A DNA stretch of 64,000 nucleotides from Tanytarsus gracilentus (lineage: Eukaryota > Arthropoda > Insecta > Diptera > Chironomidae), in assembly GCA_038502055.1 (NCBI GenBank), contig JAXRKN010000043.1, positions 5,952,001 to 6,016,000 on the forward strand. Reading direction: 5' to 3'. Below are positions 23,980-36,690 of this stretch, piece by piece (positions within the stretch are counted from its first letter, which is position 1; each line of letters opens with the position of its first letter). The notes under the pieces are model-generated. The model was not told where the DNA came from. It did not search any database and was given only the letters and a program-made list of their open reading frames with translations. A program made the translations under genes and the position numbers.

Positions 23980-26900
23980 GTAAATTGGGTAAATAATAAG
24001 AGAGCTTGAAATTGGTTACGATCAATTAACTGTACATCAATCGCTCGATATGGAATGGAAAAAAATCGATATCGATAATTGGAATTACTTGCGGTGAAAA
24101 AAAATTATTTTGAATGAAGTAAAAAATTTAATTTACGCTAATCTCGATGGCTGATTGATTACACAAACAATCTGTGAACATGAACTCGACGTGAGCTCGA
24201 AAATTTATCAAAAAGCCGAGCTATTATTAGAGGCATCTGGAAGTGATTTTTTTCGCTATTACTTAATCCATCTAAACATAAACAAACACTCACTATAGAT
24301 GTTGAAGTGATTTTGTTGAGCAATTCAGAATCTCTTGAAAGTATGTCGAGACCGGTTCACGTGCTACAGACAAAACATCTTCTCAAATGTCTTTCGAATT
24401 CTTTTTAAATATCAAAATATTACATTTCAAACCCTCCCTCTGGCTGACCTTTTCATGCCTGATACGATAAAATTATTATTCACATTCATTCAACATGTGA
24501 CGTGTATGAATAAAAAACATGAAAAATTGGAAATTTCACTTCATGCATGGAAATGTCTTTCAATCAATCCTAAAAAAAAATATTTCTCACTTTTTATTGC
24601 TAAAAATGTTTAGCTGGTAATTGCCATAAAATTTTGTGTAATAATGATGGAAATGTGATCGTTTTAGGAGTACGCAATAATTCAATAACCGAGAGTCGAT
24701 GAAGCTTTATTTAATTTGTAAAAAAATAGTTTGAGAATTAAAAATAAATGTTAAATACAAAATGTTTAAGTGAACAAGAAATCTCATTAATATCACTTAT
24801 GTGAACTTCATAAATTATTCCATGAGATTTTTGGAATTTTCCTTTCGTTTATGTTTCCTAATAATATTTCCCTCAAAGCGATGTACATTAAAAAATCGAT
24901 TTACCAAATTGAGCTTCTTTTTATTTAACATAAAAATACTTTTTCTCCTCAATGGCAATAATAATCATCACTGTAATCATACACGACCAAAAAAGTCTCA
25001 ATATTTCTTCGTAGACTTCCACTTTCACTAAAAAACTTAATTGTAAAACTTTTTTTTTGCAGCGGGCATAAAAAAGTTTTCAATGGGAGAATAATTTCTT
25101 TCTCATACCTTATTCATCCTCATTAGATGTCGTGTTGTGTCTGTGCCAATGCGAATTTATAGGTGTAAATAATTGCTATGCCACAAGTTGATGGTATGTT
25201 TGACATTTATGGGTGCGATGGCATGATGAAAAGAGACGTAGTGCATTTGATGAGACTTTGAATTACCGGTTCAGAAATGGAATTGCGTTAAATATCATCG
25301 AAACGCGAAATTCAATAATAATTGAATGAAGAGGAAGCCTTGAGTGGCATTTTATTATGTTTTAAAGAGATGCTTTTGGTTTTTTATTGTGAAAAGATCA
25401 AAATGGTATTAAAGTGAATTAATTCGAAGGGAATTAAGTTATGTAAAAATGTGAAATTATTTTTACTCTGTTAAAAAAACATTTCTGAGCTTTTAAAAAT
25501 CCACAGAAAAATGCGTCAATTAGCGAAATTCGAGTCAATTTCAACTTTTCCATAATTCCTCTAATTGCTATCGAACGATCATAAATTTCATTTTTATTTT
25601 CACATCCAAAATTGCTATGTACAGAAAGAAAAATGTTTATTGAATTAACGAAAAGAAAGATTTCACATAAAAAAATCCCGTCTCGATTCTTCGCGGTCTT
25701 TTTCAACAACTTGTTAAATTGCTCTATTGAATCTATGAGCGGATAAAAAGAGACGAAGGTGAGAAGCCGCATTTGAGGCAAAAGTCAGGAGAAAAAATAT
25801 TTAAGATGAAAAATATTTAAATTGAGAAAAAGTAGGAAAGGAAAGTTTATTTAATATTTTTTTTATGATACTAAAAAGTAGCATCTTTAGATGTGGCATT
25901 TTTTTTATTAAGGCAGAGAAATTGAAAGGCCAACCATAACCTATCGATTATTAGTGACGATAAAAATTCAAACGATTTTTTCATAATTATGTTGATGAAG
26001 ATGACCTAAGTCGAATGCAATGATGATGATGGTGACATGATGTTGGATGCACAGCCAATGCAGCAATAAATTGTGAAACTTCTGTCCTAAGCTTTCTGTT
26101 TTTATAGCAAAAAAATTAGTCGATGGCAAAAATCTTTCTTTGAAACTTTTTAAAAATAATTTCACTTTCATCTGAAATGCAAATCCCACATATCCATATG
26201 TTGAATCACAATCGATTGAATTCGAAAAATGCAAAAAAATTCGAATGACATTAAAGAAGCTTTGGAACTTTCTCTCGAAATTAAATTTTCTTCTTCTTTT
26301 TGAATTTAAATTTTTATCTCATTCGCTAGCCAAATGATATTGCATAAAGCATAAGCTTTTTTTGTATACACATGTACACAGAGAGGAGATGGAGCAAAAA
26401 GTATGTTAAACCCGAAAAATAAAATGAAGAGAGTCGAGCTTATCTCTCGGTGAATGAAATTTATTTTCTCACTAACATGCATTTCATAAATCATCAACTT
26501 TAAATTCCAATTTTTCGTGAGCAAAATTACCGACGAAAAAAAATATCTTCTTTGTGTTGAATTCGCATTGTGTTGTTTATAGCTTTCTTTTCTTAATTGA
26601 TTTTTCTTCTGATATATTACTAACTTTATCTCTCGCCTCAGCACCATCCACACACATTTGGTTTTTATTGCCTTACCTTTCATTGTTTCATTTCATTCGA
26701 TTTAAACTGAACGAAAAAAATGTTTGTCGTCTATGAATCTTCCTCGAAATGTGCATGCACACATGTGAAGCTTTATTTGTTTTATTTTGCACAATCATGT
26801 CTCCATTTCGAGAGTCAGACGGGGATTAGATTGCGATCGTGTGTTAGCAAATTTTTTCACAAACGTGGCGATGATGCTGTCGCCATAGGCAAATTTATTA

Positions 26901-28130
26901 GTCAAATGTGTTTAAAAATTATTTTCATGCTACCGTCGCGGGATAATTGAAAAATCAGAGAAAATCCGTAGGCAGTTTTGTGAAGATTTTTTGATTATGT
27001 GATTTATTGGAAATAATTTAAGGTTATTGATGACATTTGATACTTTAGAAGATGTTGTGTAATTTTATAGTTTTCAAATTGAATTTATTTGAAAAATAAA
27101 ATTTAAAATTTCATGATGTTAATTTTAATCGTTTTGATAAGTTTAAACAAATTTATAATTTTCACCCTTTTTTCGGGTTCGACATTAATTAATTTTCCTC
27201 AGTTGAGTTCCTCTCAAAGCCACTTTGAATTAATTTTCAAACCCCGTAAAATTTCTCATGTCCATCATCACAAAATTGCTTTGAGATTTACGCATAAACC
27301 CTTGTAATTTTATTCAAAGCGTCTCACGCAAGATTACTCATCTCAATTAATAATTGAGGAAGGTCATAACGCTGACATTTTACGCTTTTTACATCAGAAA
27401 ATTTATCGCCATTTTACTAATTAACAATTATGCCGACAAATTATCCGAAGGTGCATCGGGCGAACATTGTAACACCGTCACTTCTTCATTTCACTTTGCA
27501 ATATTCAAATTGCATAAGACTGACTCAAAGTGATTGTTTTACGAGTGAGATTTTTCACCTCTTCTTCACTTTGTGAGTTTTGCTAACAATTCTTTTTTTG
27601 CTTTGCATAATAATTTTTGTAAAATATTGTAATGGTACAAAAATAAATGAGATAACAAGAGACGAAAAGGTGTGAAAAGTTAAAAGTTAAAAATTAATTT
27701 TTTAAAATAGTAAACTTTCTTTAAGTAAAAGTGTCCATCGCTAGTCATTAAAAAAATCCCATCAATTTTTAAACAAGAAGTCTTTTCCAAACTAATTGCA
27801 CTTTATGTGTGTATGCTCATCATGTTTACATGTCTATGTTTATCTTTACTTTCAGATTCCACCTTTTTTAAAGATGACAACTTAAAGCAGAAGCAGTGTG
27901 AGAGGAAAAACATATAACAGACGTGCAATAACATCAGCATCGGAGAAAAACTTCCCGTGAGGAAAAAATAATTAAACAAGACATTGCACACCGTTACATT
28001 TCGCTCTCGGTTAACATCATCTTGCACATCTAGAAGATAAAAATTGGACTGAATATTTCTCTCACTCAACGCCCCTCGACTGATAAATTTTAGTTCGCAC
28101 TCAGACACTAAGGAATAAAAAAAAATAAAA

Positions 28131-31100
28131 ATGATTTGTAGACGGAGGTCGTCGCTCTTCAAAATTCTCCTTGCATTTCTCGCCATATGGTTAACAATTG
28201 TGTTCTTCTTCTCCGACAATCGTTCATCCGATGCCAATGTCGTGCTCTCGCCACAAATGCTGCAGCAGCCCGATGCCAAAGCGTACGATAAGAATAATAA
28301 ATTTAAGAATTTCCTCATCGATGGTTTTAAGGATGCGCACGAGGGCTTCGCTAATGCCATTGCAAATAAAAAGTTTCCCCAAGTGAATCCATTCGATCGA
28401 AAGGCCGATGGCGATTCAAACCAGGAGGTGGACGAGAATGAGATGATAAATGAGATTGCAGGTGAGCACGAGGACGAGGTTAGACTCGAGCAGCAGCAAG
28501 AAGAAATTAAAAAGGCTCCAACAAAGTCAAAAGTTCCATCGAAAAAGAGATTTGGAGCGAAAGATGGGGAGGATACGGGTTTCATCCCGCCACCCAATGA
28601 TTTAGGATTAGACAGCCCAGGTGAACTCGGCAAGCCTGTGAATCTACCTGCCAACCTCTCAGCCGACGTTAAAAAGATGGTTGACGAAGGATGGCTTAAG
28701 AATGCATTTAATCAATATGTATCTGATCTCATTAGCGTTCATCGCAGTCTTCCTGATCCACGCACAAAATGGTGTAAAGACAACGAGAAATCTTATGTCA
28801 CTGACTTGCCACAGACCTCAGTCATCGTTACATTCCACAATGAAGCATGGTCAACGCTACTTCGGTCCGTTCACTCCATTCTCGATAGATCACCCGACAA
28901 CTTAATTAAGGAAATTATTTTGGTCGATGACTTTAGCGATATGCCGCACTTGGCAAAACAACTCGAGGACTATCTTGAAAATTATCCGAAAGTGAAAATT
29001 CTGAGAGCGAAAAAGCGTGAGGGATTAATTAGAGCGCGTCTATTGGGAGCAGTGGCAGCCACCGCACCAGTATTAACCTTTTTAGACTCGCACATTGAAT
29101 GCACAACGGGATGGCTCGAGCCGCTTCTCGATAGAATTGCACGAAACACAACGACTGTCGTTTGTCCTGTGATTGACGTCATCGATGACACGACCCTACA
29201 GTATCACTATCACGATTCGACGGGCGTTCAAGTCGGTGGATTTGATTGGAATTTACAGTTTAACTGGCATCCAGTTCCAGACGGTGAGAAGAAGAAGCAC
29301 AAAGATGCGTCAGAGCCGGTTTGGTCGCCAACAATGGCGGGTTTGTATTGTCAAAAGACATTTTGTAGTTTTTTTACATTAGAAACTTTTGGTTGACACA
29401 GGTGGATTGTTCTCAATTGACAAGGTATTTTTCGAGAGACTAGGAATGTACGATCCCGACTTTGATATTTGGGGAGGAGAAAATTTGGAATTGAGCTTTA
29501 AGACTTGGATGTGTGGAGGTGAGAAAATCTTATTTTTGAAAGCTTAAAAAATTGTTATATTTTTTCTTAAATCAACGCAATCTTCCACAGGCACGCTCGA
29601 GATCATTCCATGCTCCCATGTCGGTCACATTTTCCGTAAACGTTCGCCATACAAATGGAGAACGGGTGTTAATGTGCTAAGAAGAAACTCAATTCGATTA
29701 GCAGGTGAGGAAAAATAATTTTTTCACATCGCATCACAGAAATTAATGAAACTTTCCCCCGCAGAGGTTTGGATGGACGATTACGCAAAATATTACTATC
29801 AAAGAATCGGAAGTGACAAAGGTGATTTCGGTGACATCAGCGCGAGAGTTCAATTGAGAGAAGACCTTCAGTGTAAGAGCTTCCAGTGGTATCTCGACAA
29901 CATTTTCCCTGAATTGGTGAGTTGACCTTCGTATAAGATTATTGACACAATTTTATTTCATTTAAAATTGTTAAGTCATACACATGTTTTTCATTAAAAG
30001 ATGTCTGATTAAATTCATGAAATGTTTTAAAGTAGCAACACGTCGCATGTGGGTGTCTTCAATTTTTAATTTCTTTCACTTCAATTTGTTAATTTGCTTT
30101 TCATTAATTTGGAATTTTCTTGTTAGGAAAATAAATTTAAATTTAATTATTTTTTAAATTTTTTGCAGTTCATCCCCGGCGATGCTGTCGCACAAGGAGA
30201 GGTAAGAAACTTGATAATTTTCACCTTTTTTTCAGTTCTTAATCAAAACTTGATCATTTAATAATCCAACAATCATAAAAAAATTTTACGATAAAGATAA
30301 GAAATTTAGCGAATGGAAATCGAACATGCCTCGATGCTCAAGGCGGTAAGAAGGGCTTGAGAAAACCGGTGGGATTGTATGGATGTCATAAGCAAGGCGG
30401 CAACCAAGTAAATATCAATCACTTTTATCGCTCGATGATGTTGCTTAGTAGCAAAAATTATTCTTGTTGTACTTCGTTGAAAAAAAAACATTTTTTGTGG
30501 CTGTCAGAAAGTTTCTTCACTCGGTTTTCTTCATTTTATTATTTTACTGTGGGTTTTCTTCATGACAAATTGGATTTATAAAATGATCAATTCTGAAAAA
30601 TGATAAACAATGGAATTGAAAATGGAAAAGAGACTTCCAACCCTTTCTTTCTCTGTTATTTGTTAATTTTTATAGATTCGAAATAATGTCTCGAATATGT
30701 GCGTCGATTCTGCCGCGAAACCTGACGACCTACAAAGTGAGGTCAAAACGTGGCCATGTCATAATAGGTGATTATCATTTTTTGTTTATGATTTTTTTGA
30801 TAATGTGCGATGTAAATTAATTTCAAATTCTTTTTCGTTTAATTTTTTTTAACAATTTAAAAAATTTCATTTAAAAAGTAATTTTCACCACATTTTTGTG
30901 GCATTTTTACGACCGAAAAAGTTTTAACGATTTTAAAGTTGCACATTAAAATTTTTAATCTCTTTTTTACAATTATTTTTTAATTTGAAATTTATGTTTC
31001 TCTTTTGTTTTGCAGTGGCGGCAATCAGGTACACAAATATGTGCATTTTGGATTTTATTGGAGTATTTTATGCTTTTGAGTGGGAGTTTGCGGAAAAAAT

Positions 31101-31952
31101 ATTAAAAATTCTAAAAATGTTTTTTGGATTGGAGTTGAAAATTGATTAAGACATGACTTTTGAAATTTGTTGAAAATTAAATTAATTGTTATGTCATGTG
31201 ATGTCAACTTCATCACCTGCTTTTTGTCATGTCTTGTGAAATTTTAAACATTTTTAAACTAATGAAGAAAACTTTTTGAAGGATACAAATTAATTTCAAA
31301 AAATTCTTTACTTTTGATTAAATTAAATTTGATGGTTATTAAAATCGCTTTCACTCTTCTTTCGTGGTGTTGGTTTTAAGTTAATTACAGATGATCGTAA
31401 TGGTGCTGGAAACTTTTTCTTGGATTCAATTAATTTTCAACTAGAAATTATTTCTCTAATTTAATTTAATGCAATAACAAATAATAATTTTTGCTGCTAA
31501 CCCATCAACCATACCAAAGTGCTAATTCCTCTTTACTTTTTCCTCTCTACTTCTGCGCCATTAATCCACTTAAAACTTTAACTAATTATCATTGCTTTAA
31601 TTATCTCTTTCTGCAGTACTGGATGCTCTCGAAAACGGGAGAAATCAGACGTGACGAAGCGTGTCTCGACTATGCGGGCACTGATGTTATTCTCTATCCA
31701 TGTCATGGCGGTAAAGGCAATCAGGTAATTTAAAGTCAAACGTGATCGATTATCGTTTCACTCACATTTAATTAAATCTTTTTTTAGTTCTGGACATATC
31801 GTTTCGATTCAAAGCAGCTCCATCACAAGTCATCCGACCGTTGTCTGGAAATTAGCGGCGATCATCAGAAGTTGCTGATGCTCGAGTGCAATTTGCATCG
31901 AGAAGCACAAAAATGGTATTTCGAAAATTATGATGCAGGCAAATTGACATAA
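28131..31952 (+). CDS. Pgant9: Polypeptide N-acetylgalactosaminyltransferase, Pgant9-like, with alternative lectin exons
   Basis: Constitutive exons: 28131-29340, 29402-29518, 29591-29704, 29765-29916, 30169-30201, 31617-31724, 31788-31952. Between them sits either exon 6a (30297-30407; 669 aa total) or 6b plus 7b (30676-30767 and 31016-31028; 667 aa). It is a Golgi type II membrane protein: signal anchor about residues 10-27, then an acidic stem to about 170. The GT-A catalytic domain has FHNEAWSTLLRSV, the metal-binding DSH at about 319-321, WGGENLELSFKTWMCGG and VWMDDY. The ricin-type lectin domain from about 543 has repeats CLDA or CVDS (alpha, by exon choice), CLDY (beta) and CLEI (gamma). 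The enzyme starts mucin-type O-glycosylation of Ser/Thr from UDP-GalNAc. The alternative alpha-repeat exons with opposite loop charge match what is known of Drosophila Pgant9 splice forms. A strong acceptor at 27855 suggests the 5' UTR exon starts at 27856. Confidence 0.9.
30297..30407 (+). other. Pgant9: Alternative lectin exon 6a (basic loop)
   Basis: 111 nt, phase 0 on both sides, encoding 37 residues from IRNLANGNRTCLDA to CHKQGGNQ. Between the two cysteines the loop carries KK and RK with one Asp, net about +3. The acceptor (TTTTACGATAAAG) has a poor pyrimidine tract, whereas the donor CAA|GTAAAT is fair. That is the kind of weak site expected for regulated inclusion. Confidence 0.85.
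30676..31028 (+). other. Pgant9: Alternative lectin exons 6b + 7b (acidic loop)
   Basis: Exon 6b 30676-30767 (92 nt) and a 13-nt micro-exon 7b 31016-31028 together make 105 nt, again phase 0 overall. They encode IRNNVSNMCVDS through CHNSGGNQ, homologous position by position to exon 6a. The inter-cysteine loop has DD, D and E against two Lys, net about -2. Only one of 6a or 6b/7b can form a single alpha repeat, so they should be mutually exclusive, although including both would keep the frame. Confidence 0.82.
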
Positions 31953-33871
31953 GTCAAAAGCACAATTATGGTCCCTTTGAGAGTTGTAGCAAAAAAAAAA
32001 TATTGTGATAGAAGAGTAAAAAATTGATAATTTTTATTTTATTATAAGAGCGACAAAAAAGGATGAGTGCAGGAAAAAAGTTATTGTCCATGATTTCATG
32101 AATGGATTCAATGAGTTTGTAAATTTGTAAGATATAAAGTTGAAAATTCCACTAGATAGAGAAAAAAATTTAAATGCACTTCTTTTTATTAAATTTTAAT
32201 TAAAAATCTTTTTAAAATTTAATTCAAAAGATGGCAAATAAAATATTTTCTTATAGTATTTTATTTTTCTACCCAACTTAATTAGAAATTTCCGTTAAAT
32301 TTCATTCTTTAAAAACTGCCGAAAGTGATTGATAATGTAGAGTATATCGTACATGCACATATGTCATAAAATAAACTTATCACACAAAAGAAAATTATAT
32401 CACGTAGGAATATTAAAAAGAAATTGTATGTGACATAAATTATTTGCTCAAGAGAAAATTGTTGGTAGATAAGAAGATCGTACAAATTTTTCAAATATCA
32501 TTCATGTCTTTTGACTTGTAGAGAAAAAGGAACAAACTTAAACCCTCATTCACATATCCTCTTTTTGATGAGCATTCCAATATTTAAATTTCCTCCTACT
32601 GTGAAAATTTAAACAAAACGTTTAAATGTGAGTCTGAATTTGTTCACTATTTGAAATTGCCGCAGCATTTATTTATCATTAAAAGACCATGCGGGCATTT
32701 GAGTAAAATATCAGATGAAGATTTTTTGCATTAAAAAACTCTTTAATGGGTTTGGATACAAATTTTTTAAAAAAATTCAAATTTTCCATCCCTTAAAAAC
32801 TAGCCATTGAAAATTTTTTAAAATCAATTCTTAAAACCTCCCAAAAGTTTTCCTTAATAATCGATTTAGTTGATAACTTTGACGTGCCTTAAACACATTC
32901 TTGAAAAATAATAAAAATACATTCTGTTGTACATAAACTTTAAAAACTTACAACATATCCAACATATGATGCAACCCTATACATATATCAACTTATATAC
33001 TGTAAAACCTTTAAATAATATTTATCGATAAAAAAACAGACATCAAATATTACTTAATCACTCTAATCGAGAGAGACTGTTGCAATTTTCTTAATAGGAA
33101 TTTTCCAATTTTTGTACTTTAATTTAGTATAAAGCGCGCTTTAAAGCTAGTTTTGTATTTAATGAACTTTTTTTTCGTGAAGCAATCACCGATTTTTATG
33201 TTTAAGGAAGAGGAAAAAATTGCTAAATTTTTGTTAAAAATAATTGTTCAACTGGAAAATTAATTGTAAAATTTGCAAATTTATAAATTTGAATAATTTT
33301 TGAAATAGGTCAGAAAATTTACTGTATGTGGACAATTTATTGATTAAATTTATAATTAAAATATTTGATTTGAAGACGAAATTAAGTAATTCTAAATTTA
33401 GATCTTTCAACTGATTGAACTAGAAATTTAATATTTTGATAAAGTTTTAGAAAATAATTTTAAAAATCTAGTCCTTAAAAAATTTGTCATTTGAAACTTT
33501 CGGCTAAAGTTATCTTTTTTAACTTCTTGTTCCCATACAGTAAAAATATTTTAATTCCTTCCCAACATTATAAAAAATATTCTAAGTAATATCAGCTATA
33601 AAATTATACTTAACTTAAAGAAACAAAAAAACAATTAAATGCAGGAGAATTTAAAAGTTGAAAAGTTATAGAAAATAATAAAAATTGTAGGATGAAAAAA
33701 TGCCGAAAAAAAGTTATTACATGAAAATAAAAAGCACAAAATAAATTGAAACAAAAATTCTCTCTTATATATTTTTTTCAGTAAATTCAAAAACCATTTG
33801 AGCAAACAAAAAAAAATTTGTAACTGTATGTGAAAAATTTTTAATTGTCAGTTTAACTTCGATCGCTAAGA
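31953..33871. other. Intergenic between the two GalNAc-transferases
   Basis: 1.9 kb of very AT-rich sequence with 3' UTR of the first gene and 5' UTR/promoter of the second. No coding stretch is supported; the 61-codon minus-strand frame near 32309-32494 has no motif. Confidence 0.6.
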
Positions 33872-36690
33872 ATGCTTGAACGACGGAAGAGAAAATTGCG
33901 GTCATGTTGCAAAATTATTTTCATCATCACATTCTCTTGGTGTTTGATTTATTTTGGTTTTCAACATCAGAACGTTGATTTAGATATTGGTGAACATCTT
34001 GATAATGCACACAACGTGCGACTGAAGTACAACAGTCGGAAGCCATTTTATAAATATCTCAATGAAACTTGGTCGGACGTGAAAAAAAGTAGACTAAGGA
34101 TGCTTGATAGTGAGAGTGATGGTGGTGACAGCAGCAGCAGCATGAATGAACTTAAATCGCACGAGAGAAATATTTTAAAGGAATTTTTTAACGAAAAGAC
34201 TACAACAGCAAAAAAATTCATTTTAATGACTGAAAATAGAAAAAATGTCAAAAATGCTGAAGCGACGGACGGAATTATTTGGAGAGAGACAGTTGGACCT
34301 AATGGTGAATACGTCGACGAATATTACCAGCAGATAAATAATGATTTGGGACCGCAGAAAATTGACATCAACCCTGAGCTGCAAAACTATCACGAGCGCA
34401 TGGAAAGTAATCAGGAAGATTCAAAAACTCTTGACGAGTTAAATAGAAAGCATGAAGAAGTTGAACAGCTTAAAGAATTTATGAAACCTGATGCGTACAA
34501 GCAAGCCATGGACTACATTGGAAAACAAGCTGAAGAGTTGCAGGCTGACGATGATGATGGTGAACCTCCCCTGCCCGATAATCCACCAGATTTAGAAAAT
34601 ATTGAAGTCGCATTGAATAAACTGAATCCTGACAATCAAAAAGTTAAAAATGTCGAAGAAACTTCTGAATCGAGAGCAGATGTAGCTTTTGGTCCTGAAC
34701 CTGAAGTTGATCAAAAATTAGAAAGTTCTGAGGATAGTGAAGATGTTAAAAAATCTTCCAGTAAAAATTCACAAAAATTAAAATCATCCAAAACTGAAGA
34801 AAGTTCAAAAACGCGAGGGTTAAAGCCGAATCAACAATCTCTGTCGGAGTCGTCAAGCTCTGATAAATCTCAAAAACCTGCGGAAAATCTTCAAAAATCC
34901 TCAACATCAGAAGTTGAAACTCAAGCAATTATGGAAGTCAATCAAGATGATTCAGACTTAGATCCAACAGAAATTTTTCCTGATAATTCTTCCAGTTCCG
35001 ATCAAACTCAAGAGACAATTATTCAAAATTTAGAGTCAGATTCTGAAGAGTCTTCGTCAAGCGATTCAGATTTACCTGGTGAATTTGGAGCTGCTGTTTT
35101 GCTTCCAAAAAATATTCCCGAAGATATCAAAAAACTTGTCGATGAAGGATGGAAAAATCATCAATTCAACGAATACGTTTCAAGTATTATTTCGCCTCAA
35201 AGAAATTTGCTCGATTTTAGAACTGACTATTGCATGAGTGAGAAAGAAGATTATGCTAAAATTCTTCAATCAGTGTCGGTTATTATTGTGTTCTATAATG
35301 AAGCATGGAGCACATTGATCCGATCTGTTTTTTCAATCATCGATAGATCGCCACCGAAGTTAATTAAGGAAATTATTTTGGTCGATGACGCCTCGGAATT
35401 TACTCACTTAAAGGAACCTCTTGATGAGTTCATGGAACAGTTTGAAAAGGTTATTAAAATTCATTTTAAAACTTAAAAATATAAAATTAAATTATTTAAG
35501 GTTCGAATAGTTCGAAACACCAAACGGGAAGGTTTAATTCACGCTCGTAATCGAGGTGCTCAAGAGGCAAAAGCTGAAGTTCTCTTATTCCTCGATTCTC
35601 ACATTGAATGCACCGATGGTTGGCTTGAACCACTTCTTGATCGCATTGCCCTCAATAGCTCAACAATCGCTGTTCCGATGATTAATAAAATTAATGACAC
35701 AACTTTCGAACTCGTCCCTCGTGAACATCCAAACTACGTCACTCTCGGCGGATTTCATTGGGATCTTCATTTTCATTGGTTTTATGTGCAAAGTGAATTT
35801 TATTCAAATCCATATGGACCCGTTAATACACCGACGATCAGTGGTGGCCTCTTTGCAATTTCAAAGAAATTCTTCGTTAAACTTGGAATGTTTGATCCTG
35901 ATTTAGAAATTTGGGGTGGTGAAAATCTTGAGCTGAGCTTTAAAGCTTGGATGTGTGGAGGAAAAATTGAAATTGCTCAATGTAGTCATGTCGGTCATGT
36001 GTTTAGATTTAAATCACCTTATCAGTGGGAGAACAGCACTTTGACGATGAGAAAAAATTCAATGAGAGTCGCTAAAGTTTGGATGGATGAATATGCAGTT
36101 TTTTACAATTACGCAACAGGATTCGATAAAGTTGATTATGGCGACATCAGTGAGAGAGTAAAACTTCGAAATAAGCTTAAATGTAATGACTTTAAGTGGT
36201 ATCTTAAAACAATTTATCCTGAACGATCGATTCCCGATGAAGGAATTTCTTATGGTGAAATTAAAAATCTTGGTTTTGGTGGAAAAATGTGCTTGACAGG
36301 CGATGCCGAAAGACAGTCGACTGGTGTCCGTTTAAAAGGTTGCCATGGAAAGGGAAGAGATCAATTTTGGATGTACAATGGTGAAATTGAGAGAGACAAT
36401 TATTGTCTAACTTATGTCGATCAAAAGCTCATTACAAAACATTGTCGACAAAATGATAACCAGGTAGGATAAAATGTATTTAAATATTTTAAATTTCATA
36501 ATTAAATTTAAACTTTGTTTTCAAGCTTTTCACCTACAATCTTGATAAGCAAACACTATTTTTACGATCGTCATACAAATGCCTCGAGATGACTAAAAAT
36601 TTCAAAATTATCTTAGCGAGATGTAATGGCAGTGAAGGTCAAAAATGGAAGCTTGAAAACTTAAAAGAAGAAAGAATTAAAAAGTTCTAA
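33872..36690 (+). CDS. Polypeptide N-acetylgalactosaminyltransferase paralogue with very long acidic Ser-rich stem
   Basis: Exons 33872-35449, 35501-36463, 36526-36690; 901 aa. Basic cytoplasmic tail, signal anchor about residues 14-29, then about 385 residues of stem full of D, E, S and K with runs such as SSSSSD and EESSSSDSD. The catalytic domain runs from about 415: FYNEAWSTLIRSV, metal-binding DSH at about 558-560, WGGENLELSFKAWMCGG and VWMDEY are all kept, so it is plausibly active. The lectin domain is present but its first two repeats read CLTG and CLTY, lacking the Asp of the CLD sugar-binding motif; the third reads CLEM. Its last intron matches the last intron of the upstream gene (after GNQ / DNQ), supporting tandem duplication followed by loss of most introns. 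The first intron (after EQFEK) has no counterpart upstream. Confidence 0.88.

Larger units (their letters stand above)
15131..27855. other. 12.7-kb gene desert
   Basis: No convincing coding exon on either strand. Open stretches of 60-125 codons (for example near 21647-21955, 25434-25781 and 26306-26683 on minus, 20654-20923 on plus) are lysine/phenylalanine/isoleucine-rich, carry no motif and look like chance frames. Sites I noticed inside it are listed separately: a possible 5' exon at 17944-17952 and upstream, a micro-exon at 23935-23979, and an inverted repeat at 21936-22052. The size and position suggest cis-regulatory sequence or a long 5' intron of the Pgant9-like gene. Confidence 0.55.

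Noticed and set aside
26306..26683. 125-codon minus-strand frame in the desert
   Set aside because: Lys/Ile/Phe-rich composition of AT-rich noise, with no recognisable domain and no supporting splice sites.
27803..28654. 283-codon minus-strand frame overlapping the Pgant9 first exon
   Set aside because: It is antisense to a well-supported type II glycosyltransferase N-terminus, Ser/Phe-rich in the way of a shadow frame, with no domain.
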